Part shown: positions 50,652-57,892 of the stretch, in pieces
Layout: each line of letters begins with the position of its first letter
Numbering within the stretch: position 1 is the stretch's first letter
NCBI RefSeq assembly: GCF_001019615.1
Contig: NZ_JNBQ01000001.1
Coordinates: forward strand, 248,001-312,000
Direction of reading: 5' to 3'
From: Cellulosimicrobium funkei
Lineage (GTDB): Bacteria > Actinomycetota > Actinomycetes > Actinomycetales > Cellulomonadaceae
DNA: 64,000 nucleotides
Program-made: the position numbers and the translations under genes
The notes under the pieces: model-generated
Seen by the model: the letters and a program-made list of their open reading frames with translations, nothing else
Databases searched by the model: none
Told to the model about the DNA's origin: nothing

Positions 50652-52232
50652 ATGTCCGACGCCCTGGCCGCGCTCGCCGCCGCCGTCGCGGCGGCGCCGT
50701 CGAGCGCCCCCCTGCGCGTCCACTACGCGAGCCTCCTGCTGGCCGCCGGGCGACCGGTCGAGGCGCTCGAGCAGGCGAGCGCCGCGCTGCGGATCGACCC
50801 GGCCGACGGCGAGGCGCTCCGCCTGGTCCAGGACTCGGCCGTCGCCGCGGCGACGGGGGCCCGGCCGGCGGCCGACCCGCCCGCGACGGGTCCCGGCGCG
50901 TCGTCGGCCCCGGTCGCCGGGCTGCACGCACCGACGTCCGCGCCGGGAGGCCTCGACGACGGGATCATCACCGGCGTGCCGTCCGACGCGACCGTCCCGC
51001 GCGCGCCCGGCGCGCCCGCGCCCGGCACCCCGACCGCGGAGGTCCCCGCGGCACCCGCCCCCGCGTCCACGCCCGGCGTTCCCGCCGCGCCTGGCCCCGC
51101 GGCATCCGGTCCCGCGGCGCCGTCGGGCATCGACTGGGACCGGTGGGAGCACGAGGTGGGTGTCCACGTCCCGGCACCCTTCGTCGAGACCCCGGCCGTC
51201 GAGGCGCCGCCCGGGCAGGCGCCCGCCGTGCCGCCCGCCGGGCCGGGCTCCGCTCCCCACGAGGAGGCCGACGGGGCCGCGCCGCCCGCACCGGGGGGCC
51301 AGCCGTTCCTCGTGCCCGCGCGCGACGACGCCCCCGACGACGGGTCCGGGCTGCTCGAGGTCTCGCGCGAGACGGTGACGCTCGCGGACGTCGGCGGGCT
51401 CGAGCCGGTGAAGCAGCGTATCCGGGAGGCGTTCCTGGAGCCGATGCGCCACCAGGCGATCGCCAAGGCGTTCGGCAAGTCGCTGCGCGGCGGGCTCCTG
51501 CTCTACGGGCCGCCCGGGACCGGCAAGACGTACATGGCCCGGGCCGTCGCGGGCGAGCTCGGGGCGCGCTTCCTCACGGTGACGCTCGCGGACATCCTCG
51601 ACAAGTACATCGGGGAGAGCGAGCAGAACCTGCACGCGCTGTTCCAGAGGGCGCGACAGCTCGCTCCCGCCGTGCTCTTCCTCGACGAGGTCGACGCGAT
51701 CGGCGGCAAGCGCGCGCAGTACTCCGGCTCGTCGGGCATGCGGACCGTCGTCAACCAGCTCCTCCAGGAGATGGACGGCATCGGCTCCGACAACGACGGG
51801 CTGTTCGTCCTCGGCGCGACGAACCACCCGTGGGACGTCGACACGGCGCTGCTGCGCCCGGGGCGGTTCGACCGCGTCGTGCTCGTGCTGCCGCCCGACG
51901 AGCCGGCGCGCGAGGCGATCCTGCGCCACCACCTCGCCGGCCGCCCGGTCGCCGGGATCGACCTGCGCTCGGTCGTGCAGCGCACCGACGGCTTCTCCGG
52001 CGCCGACCTCGAGCACCTCGCGGCGACGGCGGCCGAGAAGGCGATGATGGACTCGATCGCGTCGGGGCAGGTGCGGCCGATCACCATGGCGGACCTGGAC
52101 GCCGCGCTCGCCGACGTGCGTCCCTCGACGACGGCGTGGCTCCAGTCCGCGCGGAACGTCGTCACCTTCGCGAACAACGACGGACGCTACGACGACCTCG
52201 CCGCGCACCTGCGCGCGCGGCGCATGCTCTGA
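50652..52232 (+). CDS. AAA+ ATPase with N-terminal TPR and long linker
   Basis: A 526-residue ATPase. Residues about 1-60 resemble one TPR unit (SSAPLRVHYASLLLAAGRPVEALEQ). A 190-residue Ala/Pro/Gly linker follows. The AAA+ domain (about 285-525) is of the Cdc48/FtsH/spastin type (COG0464): GGLEPVKQRIREAFLEP, Walker A GPPGTGKTYMARAVA, Walker B VLFLDEVDAIGG, sensor GATNHPWDVD and arginine finger LLRPGRFDR. It is probably a substrate remodeller. The downstream TPR membrane protein starts 16 bases later and is likely its partner. Confidence 0.85.
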   Translation: MSDALAALAAAVAAAPSSAPLRVHYASLLLAAGRPVEALEQASAALRIDPADGEALRLVQDSAVAAATGARPAADPPATGPGASSAPVAGLHAPTSAPGGLDDGIITGVPSDATVPRAPGAPAPGTPTAEVPAAPAPASTPGVPAAPGPAASGPAAPSGIDWDRWEHEVGVHVPAPFVETPAVEAPPGQAPAVPPAGPGSAPHEEADGAAPPAPGGQPFLVPARDDAPDDGSGLLEVSRETVTLADVGGLEPVKQRIREAFLEPMRHQAIAKAFGKSLRGGLLLYGPPGTGKTYMARAVAGELGARFLTVTLADILDKYIGESEQNLHALFQRARQLAPAVLFLDEVDAIGGKRAQYSGSSGMRTVVNQLLQEMDGIGSDNDGLFVLGATNHPWDVDTALLRPGRFDRVVLVLPPDEPAREAILRHHLAGRPVAGIDLRSVVQRTDGFSGADLEHLAATAAEKAMMDSIASGQVRPITMADLDAALADVRPSTTAWLQSARNVVTFANNDGRYDDLAAHLRARRML

Positions 52233-52248
52233 GCCGCGGGCCCGGACC

Positions 52249-53958
52249 GTGAGCACCACGACCGACCCGCGCGCCGTCGCCTCGCGCGCGGAGCTGCTCG
52301 TCCAGATGGGGCGGCCCGAGCGCGCGCTCGACGAGGTCGACGACGCGCTCGCGAGCCTGCCCGACGACCCGCGCCTGCTCCTCGCCGCCGCCTGGGTGCG
52401 GCTGCACCTCCAGCGGTCGGCCGAGGCGCTGCCGCTCCTGGAGCAGGTCGTCGGCGCGCAGCCCGCGGCCGACGGCGCGCTCTACCTGCTCTCGATCGCG
52501 CGGCAGAACACCGGCGACGTGGCCGGGGCGCGCGACGCCGCGGCGAGGGCGCTCGAGCTCGACCCCGACGACGCGCGGTACCACCTCCAGCTCGCCGACA
52601 CCCACCTGTCGGGCCGGGTCCGCGGTGCCGACCGGAGGCTCGCGCGCGAGCGCATCGACTCGGCGCTCGAGCTCGCTCCGGAGAACCCCGACCGGATCGT
52701 GCAGGCCGCGCGGCTCTGGTCGAGGCTCGGCGACGACGACCGGGCACGCACGCTCGTGCGCCAGGGCCTCGCCGTCGCCCCGGAGCACGAGGACCTGCTC
52801 TACCTCGACGCGGCGCTCGCCCTCGACGCTGGCCGCAGCGCGAAGGGGTACAGCGGCGTCCTCGCGATGAACCCCGAGCACGCCGAGGCCGGCTACCTGC
52901 TGCACCTCAGCGTGTGGCAGCAGATCCTGCGTCTCGTCGAGATGCCGGTGCTGCTCGTCGGCGCGGTCGCGCTCGTCGTCGCCTTCTCGATGAGCGACGC
53001 GTACGTCGGCAGCGTCCCGGTCTGGGGGATCGTGGTCCTGCTGTGGACCGGGATCACCGCCCTGCGCGTGCTGCCCGTCCTCCTCCAGGTGCCGCGCGGC
53101 CTGCTGCGCCGCACGCTGCGCCGGACGCCGTTCCGGGGCGGGACCGTCGCCGCCGTGGTCGTGGGCTGGGTGGGCGTGCTCGCGGGTCTCGCGCTGCTCT
53201 ACGTGGTGCGCGACGCCGTCGTCGTGCGCTGGTTCCTCGTCGGCCTGGGCGGGGTGCTGGCGGTCACGGCCGTGACGTCCGCGGTCCTGCACGCGGCCAT
53301 GCTCACGCAGACGCGCGAGCTCGGGTACCTCCCGCCCGGCCCCGCGGGGGCGGCCCGCGTCGCCGGGCTGCGGTCAGGGCTGCGCGGCGCCGTCGTGCGG
53401 CGCACGGTGGTCATGGGCCTCGTCGCGATCGTGGTCGCCGCGATCGGCCCGGGAGGGTTCGCGCGCGGCGACGCCCGCCCCGTCGCGGCGCTCGCCGCCG
53501 TCGCGTTCGTCCTGCCGGTCGCGGTCGGCCTGTGGGTCGCCTGGCGCGTGGCCGCCCAGCAGCGCGCGGCGACGGACGAGCGCCCGGCCGTCAGCGCCGG
53601 CGCGGCCGTCCGTGCCGGCCTGGGCGCAGCGGTCCTCCTCGTCACGACGGCGCTCCTCGCGCTCGGCGGGGTGGCGGCGCTCGCCGCGTTGCCCGTCAGC
53701 CCGGGCGAGCACGACGCCGACGGCCGCTACGTCCAGGCGCCGAAGGCGCCGCGCGACCCGGACTCGGACGTCCAGGAGTGCGCCGGCCGCCCCGTGACGC
53801 GCCTCTCCTGCATCCAGGAGAACAACCGCACCCGGCAGGAGGAGCTGCGCGACCGGATGGAGGGCATCGACATCCCGAGCATCGACGTCCCGACGCTCGA
53901 CCTGCCGGACCTGCCCGAGGTCCAGGTGCCCGACGCCCCGGCCCAGCCGACTCCCTGA
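52249..53958 (+). CDS. TPR membrane protein, partner of the AAA ATPase
   Basis: A 569-residue protein with at least five TPR-like helix pairs (about 5-215, for example ARDAAARALELDPDDARYHLQLADTHL), then six to seven membrane helices (about 235-475) and an extracytoplasmic tail (about 480-569) with two Cys, a charged helix (NNRTRQEELRDRMEG) and a Pro/Asp/Leu-rich end (IDIPSIDVPTLDLPDLPEV). It starts with GTG. Function unknown; the soluble TPR domain could dock the ATPase encoded upstream. Confidence 0.7.
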   Translation: MSTTTDPRAVASRAELLVQMGRPERALDEVDDALASLPDDPRLLLAAAWVRLHLQRSAEALPLLEQVVGAQPAADGALYLLSIARQNTGDVAGARDAAARALELDPDDARYHLQLADTHLSGRVRGADRRLARERIDSALELAPENPDRIVQAARLWSRLGDDDRARTLVRQGLAVAPEHEDLLYLDAALALDAGRSAKGYSGVLAMNPEHAEAGYLLHLSVWQQILRLVEMPVLLVGAVALVVAFSMSDAYVGSVPVWGIVVLLWTGITALRVLPVLLQVPRGLLRRTLRRTPFRGGTVAAVVVGWVGVLAGLALLYVVRDAVVVRWFLVGLGGVLAVTAVTSAVLHAAMLTQTRELGYLPPGPAGAARVAGLRSGLRGAVVRRTVVMGLVAIVVAAIGPGGFARGDARPVAALAAVAFVLPVAVGLWVAWRVAAQQRAATDERPAVSAGAAVRAGLGAAVLLVTTALLALGGVAALAALPVSPGEHDADGRYVQAPKAPRDPDSDVQECAGRPVTRLSCIQENNRTRQEELRDRMEGIDIPSIDVPTLDLPDLPEVQVPDAPAQPTP

Positions 53959-53979
53959 CGAGGTGAGACTCCGGCCGAA

Positions 53980-54002
53980 CGGGTGGGGCGCCGGCCCACC
54001 CG
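53980..54002. terminator. Short bidirectional terminator
   Basis: CGGGTGGG (53980-53987) and CCCACCCG (53995-54002) pair perfectly around a 7-base loop between the convergent TPR and TetR genes. Confidence 0.55.
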
Positions 54003-54024
54003 TGGGCCCGGCACCGCGCGGCGG

Positions 54025-54900
54025 TCAGCCGTGGTCGGCGACCGCGCGGGCGGCGGCACGCTGGGCGACGAACGCCTCGATCCCGTCGAGGAGGATGTCG
54101 AGCCCGAACCCGATGTCGCTCTCCCAGTCGTCGGACTGGGCCTCGGCCGGCGTCCATGCGGCGAGCGCCCCGGTGAGCGCGGGGTAGGTCTCGGGGTCGA
54201 CGAGCCGGGTGAGCACGAACTCGTAGTCGGCGTACGGGTTGGCGGCCGGGACCGCGTCCTGGTCGAGCTCGGCCTCGGGCGTGTCGGCCGGGAGCCCCTG
54301 CGCGTGGCGCACGGCCTCGGCGGCGGCGCGCCGGGTCTCGACCTGGACGCGCCCCTCGCCGAGCACGTGCTGCGCGAGGAGCCCCACGATCTGGAGCTTC
54401 TCGTCCGTCGTCAGGTCGAGCGGCGCGAGGATCGCGAACGCGCGGTCGATCCAGCGCAGGCGGTTCGGGCCGACCTGCGCGGTCGTCAGCGGCAGGTCAA
54501 GGAACCAGGGGCGCGCGAGGACGCCCGCGATCTGCGCGCGCGTCCAGGCCTCGAGCCCGGCGCGCCAGTCGCCCTCCTCGTACGGGGGCAGCTCGAGCAC
54601 GTCCGCGGCGGCGTCGGCCATGAGGACGAGGAGCTCGTCCTTGCTCTCGACGTAGCGGTAGAGCGCCATCGACGAGTACCCGAGCGACTCGGCGACGCGC
54701 GCCATGGACACCGCGGGCAGGCCCTCGGCGTCGGCGAGGTCGATGGCCGCGCGCACCACCTGCTCGACGGTGAGCGCGGGCTTGGGGCCGCGCCGCGGGG
54801 CGGGGCCGCGTCCCCAGAGGCGCGCGATGACGGGCGGGAGCTCCGTCCCGGCGTCCGGTCGGTCGGTGCTGGGTCGGTCGTCGGCATCGGTCCCGGTCAT
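54025..54900 (-). CDS. TetR-family regulator (TetR_C, drug-type)
   Basis: A 291-residue regulator. The DNA-binding part is LTVEQVVRAAIDLADAEGLP, AVSMARVAESLGYSSMALYRYVESKDELLVLM, the TetR class that controls drug exporters. The long C-terminal TetR_C domain covers about 110-280. It diverges from an ABC exporter operon with a palindromic site in the 119-base gap and should be its repressor. Confidence 0.88.
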   Translation of the reverse strand: MTGTDADDRPSTDRPDAGTELPPVIARLWGRGPAPRRGPKPALTVEQVVRAAIDLADAEGLPAVSMARVAESLGYSSMALYRYVESKDELLVLMADAAADVLELPPYEEGDWRAGLEAWTRAQIAGVLARPWFLDLPLTTAQVGPNRLRWIDRAFAILAPLDLTTDEKLQIVGLLAQHVLGEGRVQVETRRAAAEAVRHAQGLPADTPEAELDQDAVPAANPYADYEFVLTRLVDPETYPALTGALAAWTPAEAQSDDWESDIGFGLDILLDGIEAFVAQRAAARAVADHG

Positions 54901-54921
54901 GTCGTCATCCTCCCGCGGGCC

Positions 54922-54981
54922 TTGACCGCTCACGAAACTGTGTCTACCGTCAGCAGAATAGTGTCGACCACAAACAGTTTC
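54922..54981 (+). promoter_or_regulatory. Promoter and operator between TetR and Drr-type ABC genes
   Basis: TTGACC (54922-54927), 17 bases, TACCGT (54945-54950) is a plausible promoter for the ABC operon. GAAACTGT (54934-54941) and ACAGTTTC (54974-54981) are perfect inverted arms 32 bases apart, and GTGTCNAC occurs twice between them. The arrangement fits TetR repression of both directions. Confidence 0.6.
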
Positions 54982-55019
54982 TTTCCAACGCCATTTCCAC
55001 CACGTCCCAGGGAGTCCCC

Positions 55020-56024
55020 ATGCCAGCACCCGACGTGCTCGTGCGCGCCGAGGGCCTGCGCAAGAGCTACGGCTCCGCCCGCAGGTCGGTGCGCGTGCTC
55101 GACGGCGTCGACCTCACGTTGCACCGCGGCGAGGTCCTCGCCCTCCTCGGCCCCAACGGCGCCGGGAAGACCACCACCGTCCGCATCCTCGCCACGCTCC
55201 TGCGCCCCGACGGCGGGACGGCCACCGTCGCGGGCCACGACGTCGTGCACGACGCCGCGCGCGTGCGCGGCCTCATCAGCCTCACCGGCCAGTACGCCGC
55301 GGTCGACGAGAAGCAGTCGGGCCGCGAGAACCTCACGATGATGGGTCGCCTCGCGCACCTGCCGCGCCGGTCCGCGCGGGCCCGCGTCGACAGCCTGCTC
55401 GACGCGTTCGACCTCGCCGCGGCCGCCGACCGGCGGGTCGGCACCTACTCCGGCGGCATGCGGCGTCGGCTCGACCTGGCGGCCGGGCTCCTCACCCGTC
55501 CCCAGGTCATGTTCCTCGACGAGCCCACCACCGGCCTCGACCCGCGCAGCCGCCAGACCATGTGGGAGGTGATCCGCGGCGTCGTCGCCGACGGCACGAG
55601 CCTGTTCCTCACGACGCAGTACCTCGAGGAGGCCGACCAGCTCGCCGACCGCGTGGCGCTCATCGACGACGGCCGCGTCGTGGCCGAGGGCTCGCCGTCG
55701 GACCTCAAGCGCCGCGTCGGCGACGCGAGCATCGAGCTCACCTTCGCGTCGGTCGCCGAGGCGGCGTCGGTGGGTTCTGCGGGGGCTTGGCCGGACACGC
55801 TCGGCCCCACGTCCCTGACGCTCCGCGTCCCCACCGACGGGTCGGTGGAGCACGTGCGCGACGTCCTCGCCGCGGTCGCGGCGACCGGCGTCGAGCCCGT
55901 GCGGTGGGAGGTGCGCGAGCCGACCCTCGACGACGTGTTCCTCACCCTGACGGGCCACGCCGCGCGGACGCGCGACCGGGACGGCGTCGCGACCGCGACC
56001 GACCACGAGGAGACCGCAGCATGA
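55020..56024 (+). CDS. Drr-type ABC exporter, ATP-binding subunit
   Basis: A 334-residue ATPase of the DrrA (DRA) family. Walker A GPNGAGKTTTVRIL, signature TYSGGMRRRLDLA, Walker B VMFLDEPTTGLDPRS, and TTQYLEEADQLADRV in the switch region, where Gln replaces His as usual in this family. The C-terminal domain ends in LDDVFLTLTGH. It powers export of a drug-like molecule. Stop overlaps the permease start (ATGA). Confidence 0.92.
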   Translation: MPAPDVLVRAEGLRKSYGSARRSVRVLDGVDLTLHRGEVLALLGPNGAGKTTTVRILATLLRPDGGTATVAGHDVVHDAARVRGLISLTGQYAAVDEKQSGRENLTMMGRLAHLPRRSARARVDSLLDAFDLAAAADRRVGTYSGGMRRRLDLAAGLLTRPQVMFLDEPTTGLDPRSRQTMWEVIRGVVADGTSLFLTTQYLEEADQLADRVALIDDGRVVAEGSPSDLKRRVGDASIELTFASVAEAASVGSAGAWPDTLGPTSLTLRVPTDGSVEHVRDVLAAVAATGVEPVRWEVREPTLDDVFLTLTGHAARTRDRDGVATATDHEETAA

Positions 56025-56872
56025 CCGCCGTGACCAGCGCTGCGCCGTCGGGCACGACGCCGCGTCTCCCCGCCCCCGCGGCCCGGCCGGGCCGCCACGT
56101 GCTCGCCGACGCCGGGACGATGGTCGCGCGCTCGCTGCGGCTCGTCCGTCGCGAGCCGGACGAGCTGGTCCTCGCGCTCGTGCTGCCCGTGATGCTCATG
56201 ATCCTGTTCGTGTACGTGTTCGGCGGCGCGATGAGCGTCGGCACGGACTACGCCACGTACGCGACGCCGGGGATCATCCTGCTCTGCGCGGGCTACGGGG
56301 CGTCGAACACGGCGATCGCCGTGGAGCAGGACATGTCCGGCGGCATCATGGACCGGTTCCGGTCGATGCCGATCGCGAGCTGGACGGTGCTCGTGGGGCA
56401 CGTCGTGGCGAGCGTCGTGAAGAACCTCGTGACGACGGCCGTCGTGCTGGGCGTCGCGTTCCTCATCGGCTTCCGGCCCGACGCGAACGCGCTCGAGTGG
56501 CTGGGGGCCGTCGGGGTCGTCGCGGCGTACGTGCTCGCGATCACGAGCATCGCGGCCTTCGTGGGCGTGCTCGTGCGCTCGCCCGCGGCGGCCGGGGGGT
56601 TCAGCTTCTTCATGCTCTTCCTGCCGTACGTGTCGAGCGCGTTCGTGCCGCCGGAGACCATGCCGTCGTGGCTGCGCGGGTTCGCGGAGCACCAGCCCGT
56701 CACGCCGGTGATCGAGACGATCCGCGGCCTGCTCGTCGGCATGGACTCGACCGGCGCGCCGGTCACGGACCTGGGCCCGACGGCGGCCCTCGCCCTCGCG
56801 TGGTGCCTCGGCCTGGTCCTGGTGTTCCTCGGTGCCGCGGCGTGCGTGTTCGCCCGGCGCCGCCGTCAGTAG
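56021..56872 (+). CDS. Drr-type ABC exporter, permease subunit
   Basis: A 283-residue ABC-2 permease with six hydrophobic helices. DrrB-like features are RREPDELVLALVLPVMLMIL near the first helix, GGIMDRFRSMPIA in the first loop and PVTPVIETIRGLL before the last helix. Forms the channel with the upstream ATPase, probably as a dimer. The 3' end overlaps the convergent membrane protein gene by seven bases. Confidence 0.9.
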   Translation: MTAVTSAAPSGTTPRLPAPAARPGRHVLADAGTMVARSLRLVRREPDELVLALVLPVMLMILFVYVFGGAMSVGTDYATYATPGIILLCAGYGASNTAIAVEQDMSGGIMDRFRSMPIASWTVLVGHVVASVVKNLVTTAVVLGVAFLIGFRPDANALEWLGAVGVVAAYVLAITSIAAFVGVLVRSPAAAGGFSFFMLFLPYVSSAFVPPETMPSWLRGFAEHQPVTPVIETIRGLLVGMDSTGAPVTDLGPTAALALAWCLGLVLVFLGAAACVFARRRRQ

Positions 56873-57660
56873 CGGGTGCGACGGCCTGCCGCGCCCGCGG
56901 CGAGCCGCCCGGCGAGGGGGACGACGGCCTGGACGGCCAGGCTGGCGGCCAGCGCGACCGAGAACGCCGCGGCGACGCCCAGGCGTTCGACGAGGAGCGC
57001 GACGAGGAGGCAGAACACCGCGAACCCGGTGAGCCCGGCGAGCAGTCCCCGCAGGAGGCGGACCGTCTCGGCCGAGCCGCGCTGCGCGAGCGCGAACGCG
57101 GCGACCACGCTCGACGCGATCGGGAACGGCGCGAGCACGCCCGTCATCGCCGGTCCGAGCGCGCCCGACGCGGTGGTGACGGCGAGGACGAGCGCCGCCG
57201 TCGTCGCGGCACGGGCGGGAAGGTCCCACCAGGGCGGCGGGACGGTCGACGGTGGCGGGCCCGGCGCGTCGGGCGGCATGACCCGGGACGCGCCCCAGAA
57301 CGTCGCGAGCGCCACCACGAACGCGATACCGGCGGGAAGCGTCAGCCGGGCGAGGGCGACGTCCGCCACGAGGCACGCGGCCCAGGACGCCGCGAGCGCA
57401 CCGACCCAGCCGGTCCGGCGCGAGCACCAGCCGAACACCACGGCGAACAGGGCGAGCGACGTGAGGCCGAGGAGCGCCGAGGACGCCGCGGCGGCGCCGA
57501 ACGCGGTGCCGTGGTCGAGCGTGGTGATGAGCAGGATCGGCCCGGCCACGACGGGCAGCCCGACGAGGACTCCCGTGAGCCGCGCGCCCCAGCGTCGTCC
57601 GGCGAGCGTGGACGCGACCACCAGAGCAGGTGCCAGCACGAGCTTGAGGAGCAGCGTCAC
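56866..57660 (-). CDS. Hypothetical multi-pass membrane protein
   Basis: A 264-residue protein with about seven to eight helices over its full length and no soluble domain. I do not recognise it; the start KLVLAPALVVASTLAGRRWG and GALGPAMTGVLAPFPIASSVVAAF have no familiar motif beyond a generic transporter look. GTG 57660 is the likely start. Immediately upstream lie eight GCCGGT repeats. Ends inside the ABC permease gene. Confidence 0.6.
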   Translation of the reverse strand: MTLLLKLVLAPALVVASTLAGRRWGARLTGVLVGLPVVAGPILLITTLDHGTAFGAAAASSALLGLTSLALFAVVFGWCSRRTGWVGALAASWAACLVADVALARLTLPAGIAFVVALATFWGASRVMPPDAPGPPPSTVPPPWWDLPARAATTAALVLAVTTASGALGPAMTGVLAPFPIASSVVAAFALAQRGSAETVRLLRGLLAGLTGFAVFCLLVALLVERLGVAAAFSVALAASLAVQAVVPLAGRLAAGAAGRRTRY

Positions 57661-57672
57661 GCGGTCACGGTA

Positions 57673-57720
57673 GCCGGTGCCGGTGCCGGTGCCGGTGCCG
57701 GTGCCGGTGCCGGTGCCGGT
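57673..57720. repeat. Hexanucleotide repeat (GCCGGT)x8
   Basis: Eight uninterrupted copies of GCCGGT occupy 48 bases, starting 13 bases upstream of the GTG start of the minus-strand membrane protein gene. The frame reads through as Thr-Gly repeats, but no start codon lies upstream, so it is likely leader or promoter DNA. Such runs change length by slippage. Confidence 0.9.
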
Positions 57721-57764
57721 GACCGACCGCTCGCCCGGGCAGGAGGCCCCAGGGACACGAAGAA

Positions 57765-57805
57765 GGGCGGCGGTCCCGGAGTCCTGTCCACCGGGACCGC
57801 CGCCC
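57765..57805. terminator. Hairpin terminator of the heptad-repeat gene
   Basis: GGGCGGCGGTCCCGG (57765-57779) pairs perfectly with CCGGGACCGCCGCCC (57791-57805), about 90 bases past the minus-strand stop at 57893. A second, shorter GC hairpin lies at about 57829-57855. Confidence 0.7.
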
Positions 57806-57892
57806 GCGGGGGCGACACCGTCGACGTGAGGCCGCCCCCGAGTCGGGGGCCGGGCGGTGAGGAGGCCCCGCCCGGCCGTGCGCGACGGTCGG

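Noticed and set aside
50652-53958. Type VII secretion locus (EccA-like)
   Set aside because: The ATPase is Cdc48-like with only one TPR-like unit, and there are no WXG100, EccB-D or mycosin genes nearby.
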